The notes under the pieces were generated by a model. The model had not been told where the DNA came from. It did no database searches and saw only the letters and a list, made by a program, of their open reading frames with translations. From Dendrophyllia cribrosa (lineage: Eukaryota; Cnidaria; Anthozoa; Scleractinia; Dendrophylliidae), in NCBI GenBank assembly GCA_024195265.1, contig JAJLRJ010000004.1, positions 28,470,434 through 28,534,433 of the forward strand: DNA of 64,000 nt, given 5' to 3'. A program made the position numbers and the translations under genes. Below are positions 11,770 to 24,236 of the stretch, piece by piece. Numbering within the stretch: the first letter of the stretch is position 1; each line of letters starts with the position of its first letter.

Positions 11770-11852
11770 TTTGGCGATCCCAAACACATGCAAATAGGTT
11801 TGAAATAAATCATGATTCACTCGACTCGCGTATCAAAACTACTGCGCTAGAA
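11770..11852 (-). repeat. Partner arm of 1319-1400
   Basis: Reverse complement of 1319-1400 with moderate divergence and small indels. Confidence 0.5.
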
Positions 11853-12154
11853 AAAACTGTCATAGTTCCAATTTGAAGACTGTAACCAGATGACTATCGG
11901 GAAATGCATACATACTAGAGGTTAAATTTTGTTATTTCAAGGTAGATACACGTGTCTGCTGAAAAGTCCGTTTGAAGTCTGCAGATCGGTTTTAATTTTG
12001 CATTAAAAGACTGCGAAACATCTTTAAGCTTATTGTTATTTATATTCGTTTACAACAAATTAGTTATTTTTATCGCTGGATTCATGTTGTTCTTGTTACG
12101 AAACGCATTCGTAATAAAGCATTACTCCACTAAGTTTGCAGATGAGTGATGGAA

Positions 12155-12184
12155 CGAGCGAGCGAGCGAGTGAGTGAGTGAGTG
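12155..12184 (+). repeat. GAGC/GAGT microsatellite
   Basis: Short tetranucleotide run, GAGC units followed by GAGT units. Confidence 0.8.
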
Positions 12185-12243
12185 AATTTGCCATCGTCTC
12201 CGATAACCCGTTCATTACGCTTCGCGTATTCACAGATTAAAAA

Positions 12244-12570
12244 GGTCTTGCGCTGTGAATTTGTGAAATGCCTTCCGAGTTTAAACACAGCTTTTTTTAG
12301 GGTTGTTCAAAATCTTTGTGCACGATCTATCTATTTCTGTACACGTTTCGCGGAATAGGATGTGTAATAAACTGGACAAGGAAATTGAAAAAGTCCTGCT
12401 CTTTGAATTTGCGAAATACTGTCCGTGTTTAAAGGTAGTCCTGTTTGCGCATTTGCGCACGATTTCCTTTAAAAATGACTTGTTATAAAATTCACAGCAA
12501 AAATTAAAAAAAAAATGCTCGTTCTTTGATTTTGAAAGATGCTCTCCAGGTTTAAAAGCAGTCCTGTTTT
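12244..12570. repeat. Three diverged tandem units (about 140 bp)
   Basis: The phrase TTTGAATTTGYGAAATRCY followed by a GTTTAAA-containing block recurs starting near 12244, 12395 and 12518. The units are strongly diverged, so this is an old tandem array. Confidence 0.4.
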
Positions 12571-12640
12571 TAACGTTGATCAAAACATATGGACACGATA
12601 TACGCATTTCGGTACGTATAAGCCAATTTCAAAACAACAA

Positions 12641-14767
12641 ATTATAAACTAGCAGTAATCACAGATTATGGAGACGCGTTCGAAGGAATTTCCGGCGTAA
12701 ATGAGCCCCTCGAAAAAAACAATAGGGGCGGCCATTTGGAAATGTGTGTACGTATTTTTTTAAAATATAGTTGTAAAAAATAATGAGTAAAAATAAAAGT
12801 TTGAAAGTTTGAAGTTTGAAAAAGACCGTCTACCAAAAAATCTCAAATTTTACTGCACATAAACTACAGGACAACCAACACGAAATTAGGATTGCGTTCT
12901 TCGAACGTGATTATTAACTTGTTCATTCAACTAGGCGTTTCGGCCGACTATCGCGGTTTTCATCAGGGGTTTTACAAGTGAATAGTTATATTATAACTTT
13001 GTCTTTATACACAACTTTAACCAGATAAATTTTTTACGGAATTACTCATAAGAAACAAACTAAATGTTTTCACAAAACGTGACTGAGGTGTAGTATTAGT
13101 CTGACATATTTAGCATATTACATCACATATTTATTACACGAGGCGATTAGTTTCCTTTGTATGAACAACTCCATTTCGGCAAAAAAATCTAGTCGCGGCA
13201 ACCAACGTCGCACGATTCAAAACGGGTTTTAAAGTGCCTATCACCCCTAGAAAGTTATTTTTAGAATCAACTCTATGTACATTGAATAGTTAAATGGTAA
13301 AATATTTCTTGTTTTGAACGTCGCGTTTGTGAGTTATAGAGATTTGAATTTACAAAATGCTAATTAGATGACGTCACCCCGGGAATTTGCCATTATTGCT
13401 ATGCCAATTTACAATGCGCAGTTTATAGCTTGAAGATAATTAATTTGATAAATACTAAAAATTAACTGTGGATAGTCAATTGATTCTTAAAAAATATTAC
13501 TTGGAGGAGAAAACAAGTAGTTGTATAATAAATGATTTCCGGGTTGACGTCATCTAATTAGCATTTTGTAAATTCAAATCTCTAAACTCACTAACACGAC
13601 GTTCAAAACAAGAAATATTTTACCATTCAACTATTCAATGTACATAGAATTGATTTTGAAAATAAACTTTCTAGGGGTGATAGGCACTTTAACTAAAACG
13701 ACTAGTCGCGGCAGTCTCGCGGCAGTTTTAGTTCCACAAGAATATTTTTGTTGTTGCTTTCTGTCATTTTTGAAGACACAAAGAATTTACCTTTGTTCGA
13801 ATTTTATCAACACTCACCGAAAAATGTTTCCAAAAATTTGTCGGGACCAGCACCAGCACTAATAAATCTTAAAATTAAGGCGTCAGATCTTAAAGAAACA
13901 TTTTTACACAATTTTTAAAGTCGAATTGCATCCCTATAGCTAAATAAAGAATAATAAATATTCCTTCCAAGTCAATTTTCAAGTTGTTTAACAGGTAGCT
14001 TTTGGATAATAAGTTGATGTTTTGACAGACAACCATGGTAATTTACATAATTTATTCCGTTCAGTCATTTCTGGTCTATCCCATGATATTGGCCGCAGAG
14101 TCTTCTGATAAGATGTTCAAGTTTTAACAAAATGCCACTCATTAAGTACGTCCATTAAAATATGTTTCCGTATTATTAAAATGAAGTCGGTTTTCAGAAA
14201 CTTTCAGCCACCTAATAAATAGTGTTGTAAGTCACATAAATTATAAAAGAGAAGAGGAACTCGTAAGTAATGTTTATGTACTATCTCCATGGCAATTCTA
14301 ATGCAAAATTAATTTTCAATTAAGCCCCAACACCCAGTTTAAAATTAGCTAATGTTCAAACACACACTGTGCCAATTAAATGAGTTGTCTCTTGGTATTA
14401 TCTCCATACACGACAAGCGCTTGTAGATCGTCCCGTTGAAAACATGCTCGGCTTTGCCCAAATCCCGTGAGCAGGTGCTCAAATCGGCCGTGTTTTCTCT
14501 TTTCATCCTGGTTGAACTAGTTCCTTTGTGTTGACTTCATTGATTCCTGAAACAACCAACGCAAAAGGTTAGTTATTCTTTCAGTTGCTCAAGAATAAAC
14601 TGTTTTAGTTTTTATGTCATTCTTGAAGACACGTTGTCTTGGTCGCAATAAACTAATTTCAGCCGTTATTTTAGTTCTCGTAATGAAAGATTTCATGAAC
14701 ATTCCTCGTGTAAATTTTTCTACAGCCGTTTCCATCATTTTTGCGCAATTTCAAAGATACAATGTAT
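12641..14767. other. Gene-free stretch with a 460-bp palindrome
   Basis: Apart from the foldback element at 13231-13690 I see only AT-rich sequence without gene features. Confidence 0.5.
13231..13690. mobile_element. Foldback MITE (AAAGTGCCTATCACCCCTAG termini)
   Basis: The left arm from AAAGTGCCTATCACCCCTAG extends about 150 bases, through AAATGCTAATTAGATGACGTC. The right arm is its reverse complement, ending at 13690. The small centre is AT-rich. No coding capacity. Confidence 0.8.
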
Positions 14768-15702
14768 CTTATTACATGAAATTTTGGCGACACTTAAATT
14801 TAGCGAATTTAGCGATTTTCCTAAAACGCTAAATTTAAATCTTCGCTAAATTAAAGTGAGTACAATATGAAAATCCGCCATCTGGTCAGTTTCACCCGAT
14901 CATGCTGTTTGACGGTCGATTTATGACGACACAGTAAAAGAAGCATTGACTCAGTAAAAGGAGCATTGACTTTGTGTGAAAATGTAAATATGAGTGTGGA
15001 CAGCATTAAGATATGACATTACAGTTGCAGTTTCGTTTGCTTCCTTCAAAATTAAGTTTCAGATGCTGATGAGTCCTAACCAGGACGAAACAGCTGTCCA
15101 TGGCCGCCACTGCCAGGGTGATATGGCTGTGCGCATGCGTAAGGTACTGGCCAGACCGCGGGGTTGGTGTTTCAGTGTCACTTGTTTTTTCGTTTTTTTT
15201 TTTGAGAACGTTGTATGATTTTGTTTTTATCGCATTAAAGTGATTTAAATGAAGCTATTGACGTTTATGATTTGATCACATAAATGTCCTATTTTCGTCG
15301 TAAAAGTTTCGAATAAATTCACCAAAGTTACAGCTCGTGAAATCGCGAAAATTAAATGACTTACGTTTAAAAATTTACGAAAAATCGCTAAATTAAAGTG
15401 CCGCTAAGGGACTGTGTAATAATTATCGGGGAGGGGAGGTTGGAAAACCAGAGGGGGGGGATAAAGTAAAATCAAAGCAAGGATTGGGGGTGGGGGTGGG
15501 CTCAAAGTAAAATAAGTCACTCAAGAGGACGATGGGCTTAACATTTTATTTCAAGTGTTTATAGTTCTCATTGAAAGGCTTGATGATCTGTTCTGTGGCT
15601 GAACTGCAATTTTAATCTGTTGCAATACGATTAACTATTCTTCTCTATCTCTATAATAGAGAGAAAATATTGTGATAAAGCGTTTCTGGCTTTTTAAATT
15701 TG

Positions 15703-15842
15703 AATAGCCCAATTTCGATATACATGTACTAAAATTCAACTTGAAACAAAAGACATCACTGCGAGACTTAATGAATGATAGTAAGGATTTATATGGTCTT
15801 TTGCTTCAAGTTGAATTTTAATATATCGAAATTGGGCTATTG
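15703..15842. repeat. MITE (AATAGCCCAATTTCGATAT termini)
   Basis: About 140 bases with arms of about 45 bases. Left AATAGCCCAATTTCGATAT, right its reverse complement. Nested in 15408-16797. Confidence 0.75.
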
Positions 15843-16023
15843 TCAACAACATTTGAACAGTAGAATAAAGTTATACACCATGCAAATATTTTGCCGTGGT
15901 GAAAATACTTTGCTCCAGTTCAAATATTTTGCACTGGTTTAAAATATAAATTTGAACCAATGCAGACAAAATTGCACCAAAATCATAATTTCACTACAAT
16001 GTAGATAATCGTATTGCAACAGA

Positions 16024-16236
16024 TTGAAGATGTACCTCAACCAGCATGGTCTTAAGATCAGTGGAGGTAAAGTGGCACTGGTTGCACGAGTTCTCCAGTA
16101 CGCACGTGGTGATCATTCCTGCATGGAAATGAGTTCCAGTGCAAGCAACGAAGTGATTCAGAAGTGGAATCGGATGGCTTTGTTGAACACTGCTTCGAGG
16201 TCATGTTTGTTCCAGATACGGATGTCCAACAAGTAA
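16024..16236 (+). pseudogene. SAP-domain fragment
   Basis: A 70-residue open frame begins with YLNQHGLKISGGKVALVARV, which fits the SAP consensus (hydrophobic-Gly-Leu ... Gly-x-Lys-x-x-Leu-Val-x-Arg). SAP domains bind DNA and occur in genes carried by several invertebrate DNA transposons. Only the SAP helix pair is preserved; the rest shows no domain. It lies inside the TAA-flanked element, so it is probably a remnant of transposon cargo rather than a host gene. Confidence 0.55.
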
Positions 16237-16252
16237 ACAATGTAGTAATGCT

Positions 16253-16440
16253 GTTTAGTATATACTGAAACAGTGGATAGCATTGTTGGCGCGCTCTGAT
16301 TGGCTACTGAAACTCGGAATAGCAAGTGCTATTCACCTCCCAGCAATTTGCGCGCGAAAATTGTAATCGTAGACAAGAATAAATGAGTTAAAAAGCATCA
16401 TTTTTGTTATATTATATAACTGTTTCAGTATATACTAAAA
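16253..16440. repeat. MITE (TTTAGTATATACTGAAAC termini)
   Basis: Left TTTAGTATATACTGAAACAG, right its reverse complement ending TATACTAAA. Length about 190 bases, nested in 15408-16797. Confidence 0.65.
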
Positions 16441-16611
16441 CAACTATTCACCTCAGTGTAGGTGGGCAGTGGTGGATATTTACCCACCTCCACTTCGGTA
16501 AATAGTTGTTAAATATCCACGTCTGGAACAAACATTACCTCGTAGCAATAACAGGTGGGTGTATATTAAGAAAATGCTGGGTATTTGTATATAAAAGAAG
16601 TGTGAAGGTGG

Positions 16612-16772
16612 GGGGGGGGGGGGGGAGGGGGGTCATACAAAATTTCTGACTGATCAGAGAGGGGGGGGGGGGGGGGGCAATAACTAAATTCAGTCCTTTA
16701 GAAGGGGGAGGGGGGGTATTACCTAATATTTTCCTACCTGAAGCCCAATTTCCACCCCCCCCCCCCCCCCCC
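16612..16772. repeat. Cluster of homopolymer G and C runs
   Basis: G-runs around 16612-16632 and 16660-16678 and a C-run at 16755-16772 lie within 160 bases, separated by short ordinary sequence. Confidence 0.85.
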
Positions 16773-16856
16773 TTCCTGATAATTTTTGCACAGTCCCTAA
16801 ATATGGATTTTTCAAAATCGCTTAATTAACGTGTCGCCAAAATTTCATGTAATAAG

Positions 16857-18295
16857 GTAGTCAGGGAATGTAATTTCTGACGACTAAATGACGTAGGAAC
16901 GAATTTGGCAGAAATTATTATTTTGACGCCACGGCATAGAGGCTGGCGTGTCCTCATGGCGCAGTTCAGGGCTATTTAAGGTTTTGGCAGGAGATATGTA
17001 TCATTCTACGTCGGCCAGTCTTCTGCAACGTTATCTCTTTTCTTTTTCTTTTTCGATTAAGTTTCAGTCTTTCAAATAGGTTTGATACTGTATTATAGCA
17101 AACGTATTTGGAAATGTTATCATTTGTCAGTTGTACCTGTGCCTCCGAGGTCCAGTGCCACTGCACTTTTATAGGGGGTTTTCGTTTGCACAATTTTTGG
17201 CCACTGCTAAAGGGTGGTTTTCAGAGGTTTTTCGTATCTGGCGTTGCACAATTTTCTGTAATTTAAATGTAAATTAAAATCTAATTTACAAGGTCAGGAG
17301 AATGTAAAGAATATGTTAGCAGGATACATACATCAGATGACTGACTGGCTCATCCTCAATAAAAACTCATTTCACATTGAATATCTCGTCTTAGTCGGGA
17401 GTCAGAATCCAGCCTTTACGAGTTGTAAACTAACGAATTTTAACGGGTGTGTACATGTTAAGCTGAATTAACAGTTTTGCGATAAGTATTTGATGTTTTC
17501 CCACTAGTCTATTTACACTAGTCTATTTACAGCTAATAAACCGTAGACACGGTTTTGTTTTAGTCTGGATATTTAGAGAACGGACCTCTGGAGCCAGGGA
17601 ATATATTTAGCGCCTTTAATTTTTTTCTTAATATTAACTGACTTTTAAGCTGCTTCCAGCTTTCAGTAAAGGTTACCGTGTACCTTCGGGGGTGTCTCTA
17701 GTATAACAGCTCTAGCGTCTTAAGATTACGCTTCATATACCTAAAACCAGATATCAAATTAAAGCTTATAGAGCTGGCTATCTAAATATGGAAATAAAAC
17801 GAATTGTCGAATTTTTTACGGCGTCTAAATTCGAACGTCCGAAACACGAGAAAAACTTGTAAATCAATCGCCTGCGGCTCGTGATTTACAAGCTTTTCCA
17901 AGGTTCTCTTAACGTCCCAAGTAGGGCTCCCAAGTGGGTTTATAACGCCGGTAAACCCATATGAAAATGTGTTGTATTGCTTTTATGAAATAACTATGAA
18001 ACGCGTTTGTAAAAAGAGAACTTTGTTGTAATTTTGTGCCGATCAAGTAGTAGTCCGGGAGCTAGGGTCTCAACTGACGCTTCGCAAAACCCAGAGTACT
18101 GAAAAGATTTGACGACGGATTTCAATAGATTGAAGCCTCCTCGTTTTCGCTAGGTAGTTAGTGGTTTCATATTGTGGTATACGCTTTGAGTTATAGCTAT
18201 GTTTTTGTGAGTTCGTAAGAGTCAAACTGAGTTCAACATGAGAACGAGGTTGAAAATTGCTACTTAATATCTTCTGAGAACTTTTATCAATTAGA
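16857..18295. other. Gene-free stretch
   Basis: No gene, domain or clear element ends recognised. Confidence 0.5.
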
Positions 18296-20543
18296 AAACA
18301 AATTAGCCCGAATATCTCGTAAGATTCTGTGAAAGTCAATTTTGACAAAAACACCAATGGCTTGTAAAGAAGTCACGTGACCTATACCCTCGTCTTATGT
18401 GACGTGTCACAGCATCTTCGTTCATCGCTGAATAGGAAATAAACTTTTTGCTGACGAAAATCTGCAAAGCGTTCGCATGTTTATTTTATACTTTCAAAAC
18501 TAAAAAGGGGCAAATTTTTTAAATTCATTGTTTGCTGAGGTAAAAAGCTCAACCAAAGCTGTTAAACAAGCGCCTTTCAGTGGAGCCTCGATTTGATGTG
18601 AAAGGAAAGAGGAACAGTCATAGTGGAATACGCGAAGGAAACATCCTTTTTTGATGCAGGTTGATCTACAGAAAATGTCTTAAAACTACGTTGTTGTCTA
18701 CTGTATTTGAAAATAAAGTTAAATAATAACAATTTGCTTTTAACTATAATTATTCTTCAAGGACCGAAAAGGCCTAAATCCAAAAGGAAAAATTGGAAAG
18801 TTCCTACCTAACATTACATTTTAATATACATGTACCTTGTCCTTCATTTAGCTAATGATATACGGACATATGATCACGTATAGAATATTAAAATAAGCAA
18901 GTCACAAATAATACAAAATACTGTAATACCATATTTAAAGCATAACTTGCCACATCTTGCCGTACAGGTGGACCATTAATAACATTCCATGCATATTTCC
19001 TGACAAAGTGTTCTTTGTAAATATAAAACTATCCCAAAGTCAACAAGACAGGTACAACGTTTGCAATCACGTCTATGTACATAAAGACATTTATTTGTAA
19101 ATAACTTTCATAACAAATCAAGTTCAAAACAAATACAACATTTCTATTCTGAATCTGACTCATCCGAGTCGCTTTTCGGGTTTTGCATTGACACTCATCA
19201 TCCCATTCAGAAGCAGGCCTCAGTGTATGCTAGCCTAGCATTTTTGCATGAGCAGTTGCCTCTGCATTGAAAACTACAATAGCGACAACTTTTTAACTCC
19301 ACGTGTGCTGGTTTGTGCCGGCACAATGGCTACCAAGATTCTTATCCAAACATATTTCTGGTAATTGCATTCCTCGATGTGGAGGAGACAACTGTCTGGT
19401 ATAACGTTGGTGATACTAGGACTCACTGGGTCAAGGGCTTTAATGGTTTACTTTTGATAACTTTAACAAATGAAATGAAACTAACTTGAAACTTGGTGCA
19501 GAGAAGCTTTTATCGTTCTCAATATTTAAAAGCATAATAAGCTTTCCAATAGATTACGTGACACCATACGCGACCTTTTTTCTGAAAATAGCAACATGTC
19601 CAGACCTTCACGTTTGAAATGACCGTCCATTGTTCTCTTAAAAAAATTATGAAGTCATTTTTCAGTCCAAAATTCAACCTTTGATTATTTATGACTCTAA
19701 ATTTAAAACTCGAGGACACTGACAACAAACGTAAAAGTTTAAATAATTTATATGTTAACCCTCGAAAAAATAAATAAAACGCTACCAAAAGCAGAAAATG
19801 TTAAATTGTGTCATATTTTACAACTCTAGCAAAACATATTTGCAATTTCCGCATTTTTTCCGACAAATTTGAATTTTTAGTAAACATCCAAGATGGTGGC
19901 CATGTTGGCGCCCATGTTGGATGACGTCACGGAACCCTTACCTTGCAGAGTACATCACAGGCTATCTATTAAAGGGTAAAATATTTCCAACATATTGTAA
20001 CACTGCAAAAACCCAAGGGAGGGGTTGCAAACACCCACCCCCTTGTACCACGGTGGGTGTATACGTTTGCGTGTATTACCTCGGAAATTTTTTCTATACA
20101 AAGATAATTCGCTATAAACATAAGGCAAATTTGCGTGGTCAAAGGTATGCGTTAAGACAAAGGAAAACATCACGATTAACAGTCAGGGAACATTTGTTCC
20201 TGTTCTATGGAATCTAGCCGACAATATTGTGGATCGACCAAATTTTCCGAACATATTTTAAACCCTGGCCTTAAACTGCTTGAGTACATCTGCCGTTTGC
20301 CTCAACTGTCCTAAGCTTTGTTGATGTGTTTTGTTTTTCTTTTAAACTTTCCAAGCATTTCGCTTCCAAATCCACATTGCATAAGTCTCATTCTGTCAAT
20401 GCGTGAAAAGGAGGATTTGCTTTACACAGCTGTCTCTCAAGTCTTGCAGCAATTTTGTGCATCGGGATGTATCTTAGGTGAACCTAGTCCGGAAGCACAA
20501 CTCTTGACAACCAATTTCTTCACAGTACACAGAGGAAAGTACA

Positions 20544-20860
20544 TCAGTATCAGTATCAGTATCAGTATCAGTATCAGTATCAGTATCAGTATCACTCAGT
20601 ATCAGTAGCAGTATCAGTAGCAGTATCAGTATCAGTATCAGTATCACTCAGTATCGGTATCAGTGTCAGTATCAGTATCAGTATCAGTGTCAGTATCAGT
20701 ATCAGTATCAGTATCAGTATCACTCAGTATCAGTATCAGTATCAGTATCAGTAGCAGTAGCAGTAGCAGTATCAGTATCAGTATCAGTATCAGTATCAGT
20801 GTCAGTATCAGTATCAGTATCAGTATCAGTATCAGTATCAGTATCAGTATCAGTATCAGT
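20544..20860 (+). repeat. CAGTAT hexanucleotide microsatellite
   Basis: About 317 bases of (CAGTAT)n with interruptions such as CACTCAGTAT, CAGTAG and CAGTGT. Open frames reading Ser-Ile or Ser-Val repeats here are products of the repeat, not genes. Confidence 0.95.
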
Positions 20861-22381
20861 GCTACATGTGCTAGTCTTGCGCCAAGATTCGGATAGGAAT
20901 TAAGGAGACGACTGGGAGGTTAGCCTTGTTTAGCGGGTTGGAAATGTATTTCTTCCACTGCATAGGAACTTGGGTCGACGGGCTCTCACTAATTTTCTTT
21001 CGTTTTGCACTATAACTAATTAATAGATACTGGCCAATACTGGAGAGGTGACAATCTCAAAGTACGTTGAGAAAGGTAACCACATGTTGCTTATCTGAAA
21101 ACCTTTTTTTTGCTTGAATTAGTGCCATACCGTCATTAAATGTGCAACTGGCTGTATTGGAAGCTTTGGTTTCAACGTCAGCTTCTAAGATCGAAAGGTG
21201 GATACTTTTAACAGTTTCACGTAAAGTGCCATCAGGGTGCGCAAGGGAGATAGGGACGACAGTTTAGCAACGAACAAAATATGTAAAAACAAGTCTCTGT
21301 CTCCGCCGATCGTGAACATTTCCTCGCCTGCTGCTATAACGGTGACTTTCTTCATTGATAATCGAATGTTTTAAACTTGAGGGTTGGAATTGGCTCCCAG
21401 AAAGTAATCTCATTGCGATTTAAACGCTTGTGGATGAATTTATTTATGCGCGCACGATCCGATGCTGTGCGTTTCACTAAACACTCAGCGATGTCAACTG
21501 GCAAGACAGCACCACTTGCAATGTTGAAAATTTTGTCGAAAATGGATTTGTGATCAATCCATAATTAAAATATCTAACGAGTTTCACTCTCATCACGTCA
21601 CGACATATATCCTCTTGCCTATACATCAGTATCTCTTTAAAGGCTTGTCGATTCTGACCCATTCAAGTGATAACGTCTTTGGACGATTTACGGATACCAG
21701 TGAAAATGTTGGAGAATGCATGGTGCGAACGGCTCAAAGAATGATTTACATCGCTTGCAAGCATCATCCCATCAATCCAGTCGAACAGACCTAAAGATTC
21801 AAGATTCATATTGCTTTCCTAAAAGAGCTAAAACAATTTCAAAGCAATATGGAATCCCACAATGGAATAAAAATATCCTTTAACTCACGATGTAAACATA
21901 ATTGAATTTGCTTTGCTTTTGACTTACATGGCCAAATCAAACGTGATGACTGCGCAGATACTTTCTGAACTTTTTGCGGCACGGGGTAAATGAGTTCTGT
22001 TGATGAGCCAGGTTGGCCATTTGACATTACGCAGTTACCCACAACGGAGGAGCATGGGACTTTAGGAAACACTAACGCATAGAAGCCACTCCAACTTGGA
22101 AAAGAGTGCTATTTTTAACAGCTTCCTCAGGCTCAGCTCTCGTAGTAAGGATCGTGCGCATTCATGTAAAAGCCGAACACTGAAACGAGGAAACCCTTTA
22201 TGGAAAGACAACCACGCACGCGATCATCTTTGCTTTGTTCCAAAGAAAGCCAACCAAACTAAGTCGGTAAATTTTTTAATAAGTTATCAATGTTTGCAAA
22301 CACGTTCGTGTTCGCTCTCAGTGGTTTTTCTATACACATGATACTGTCTTAAAATTTTGATAATATTATTTATGTAAGGGT

Positions 22382-22500
22382 TATTGACCTGGAGCGAGGG
22401 GATATGTGATATATTCCCCTCGTGGCGGACCCGAGGGCGTAGTCCGAGGGAACGCCACGAGGGAAATATATATCACATATCCCTGAGGAACAGGTCAATA
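22382..22500. repeat. MITE (TATTGACCTG termini)
   Basis: Left TATTGACCTGGAGCGAGGGG with downstream TATGTGATATATTCCC; right arm is the reverse complement ending CAGGTCAATA. About 119 bases, flanked by TA. Confidence 0.75.
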
Positions 22501-23389
22501 TACATGCTTATTTTTCACCTTGTGAGGTTTTCTAAAACAAAGAAACTATTAATTTTTGGGAGAGTAACATTCCGTTCAATTCAAATGCAAAAAGGCATGA
22601 TTCCGCAAGGCCGCATTGAGATAACGGCAAATGACGGTAAACATGTTTTGCCTTTGCTAAAATTGCATTGAGCACGTTGCTTCGTTATGAGCAGAAGAAG
22701 GGAGAGAGAGAAGAAAATGTATGAACAGTACTCGTGGTCTCGCCATGGCCCAACTGCCCGCCTTGCTCTATATAGAGCATACTAATTAGGCTTTTAGACA
22801 AAGGAAAACAAAAGAATTCATTAGTATGTTCTATATAGAATGGTCAGGGGCTATTGAATATATTCACCCGAAAAGAATAAAGAAAACCGAGCCAACTGAA
22901 AAATAAGGTTGGCTCAACCTTGTGAATAAATATATAATTACGCGTGCAAGACAACGTGTTTCCACCTCCCTTTTTAATGTGTGAAAATTAGCTATTGAAA
23001 CTATTGCTAGGCGAAATCATAAAAGCAACAACAATAAGACATTAATATTGCCACAGCAGTGTTGTTCTAGTCTCTTATAATTTACAGTTTTGCTAACATT
23101 TTTGGCTCCTTTTGTCTCAAAAGCAGTCCATCAACGACTGTTTTGTGAAGCATGAAAGCGAGGCTTCATAAAAAAGCATGTTTGACAGCTTTTCCTAAAG
23201 CTTCCAACTCCGAAAAGTGATCAATTTGAGAAAATCACCATAAATAAACTTAACAATGCTTTCCAGATTTTCGTCGGCAAAAAGGTTTTAGTTCCTATTC
23301 GACGACGAACAAAGATGCTGTGATACGTCACGTAGGAGTAGGGTATATATATATATACCGTGGAGTTGTGTTTTGTGACTTCCTCTCAC

Positions 23390-23394
<5 letters not shown>

Positions 23395-23431
<37 letters not shown>

Positions 23432-23600
23432 TGATTTTCAAAAACGTAGCTATTTGAAAAATATATATCTTATATATATACCTTTTGTATTCCCATCAAA
23501 AACGACATCTATTACATGGGAATACAAAAGGTATATATAGTTATATATATTTCTGAAACGTCAATCTTTTTGAAAACGAGTATATATATATATATATTAA
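23395..23600. repeat. AT-rich microsatellites with an embedded inverted repeat
   Basis: (TA)n runs at 23395-23430, 23460-23480 and 23580-23600. Between them TACCTTTTGTATTCCCAT and its reverse complement face each other around 23480-23535. Confidence 0.85.
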
Positions 23601-23699
23601 AAGTGGTGTTGCTTTTGTTAAAATTTACTTTCGTAGAGTCTCACGAGATATCTGGGCTAATTTGTTTTCTTATCGCGTTCGAAGAACGCAATCCTAATT

Positions 23700-23895
23700 T
23701 CGCAACGACGATTTTTAGCGCAACAATGTTGCGCTAAAAGTTGATGTCGTGTAACATGGGTGCGCGGACGATTTTCTTTCAAATTTTTGCGTTGCGAGTT
23801 TTTTAATCAGCTTCAAAAACATGCAACGCAAACATTTCGAAGAAATCGTCTTCGCAACCAAGTTACACGGCATTAACTTTTAGCGCAACATTAAA
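23700..23895. repeat. Foldback element (TTTTAGCGCAACATT arms)
   Basis: TTTAGCGCAAC motifs with reverse-complement partners occur at both ends, together with GTGTAAC/GTTACAC and AAGAAATCGTC partners. About 195 bases, no coding capacity. Confidence 0.55.
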
Positions 23896-24009
23896 ACATT
23901 TTTTGCTTGCGTGGTTTTGGTTTAAAAAGTTTTTTTTAAATTATTATTCGTGGAAAATTATTGTAATAAGTTTGAGCAGCAACTTATTATTTACTGTTTA
24001 ACTTTTGGA

Positions 24010-24236
24010 TAGAGCGGTTTTCAATTGAGTGTGATTGGCTAAAACGTCCCGTGCCACTTTTTTCTCAACCAATCAGAAGTAAAAACTTGTTCGCACGTGA
24101 TTTTCCGCGCTCAGCAACGACTGCATGTATTTGCTACGAGTTCTGATTGGTTCACTGGATTTTCTGCGTCTGTTGTGATCAGCCAGAGTGATTACTTTGG
24201 TTTTGGTTTTACGACACTCAATTGAAAACTGCTCTA
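24010..24236. repeat. MITE (TAGAGCGGTTTTCAATTGAG termini)
   Basis: Left TAGAGCGGTTTTCAATTGAG, right its near reverse complement (CTCAATTGAAAACTGCTCTA). TA at the ends suggests a Tc1/mariner-type site. Confidence 0.75.

Larger units (their letters stand above)
10615..12640. other. Gene-free repeat-rich stretch
   Basis: No gene recognised. The stretch holds the second copy of the direct repeat (10784-10847), a repeat shared with 25151-25286, a MITE, the arm partner of 1319-1400, a short GAGC/GAGT microsatellite and three diverged tandem copies at 12244-12570. Confidence 0.5.
15408..16797. mobile_element. Nested element with GGGACTGTG termini and TAA duplication
   Basis: Starts GGGACTGTGTAATAATTATC and ends with the near reverse complement. 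TAA lies on both sides (15405-15407 and 16798-16800), the classic Harbinger-type 3-bp site. It contains G-runs near both ends, a SAP-domain gene fragment, and two smaller MITEs (15703-15842 and 16253-16440). Confidence 0.7.
14768..16856. mobile_element. Outer DNA element with CTTATTACATG termini, split by a nested insertion
   Basis: Positions 14768-14793 (CTTATTACATGAAATTTTGG onward) are matched by the reverse complement at 16831-16856. Near each end are several copies of a phrase like AAATCGCTAAATTAAAGTG. A second element (15408-16797) sits inside. No transposase is seen. Confidence 0.6.
18296..23670. mobile_element. Large non-autonomous element or inverted-repeat structure
   Basis: The arm at 18296-18600 matches the reverse complement of 23160-23670 in at least three blocks. 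One contains GAAAACAAATTAGCCCGAAT, one TGACGTGTCACAGCATCTTC, and one the CTCAACCAAAGCTGTTAAAC region. The right arm is expanded by AT microsatellites (23350-23600). The 4.5 kb between the arms has no transposase. It contains a CAGTAT microsatellite and a small palindrome. Outer limits are approximate. Confidence 0.5.

Noticed and set aside
20544..20896. Open frames reading Ser-Ile and Ser-Val repeats
   Set aside because: They are direct translations of the CAGTAT microsatellite.
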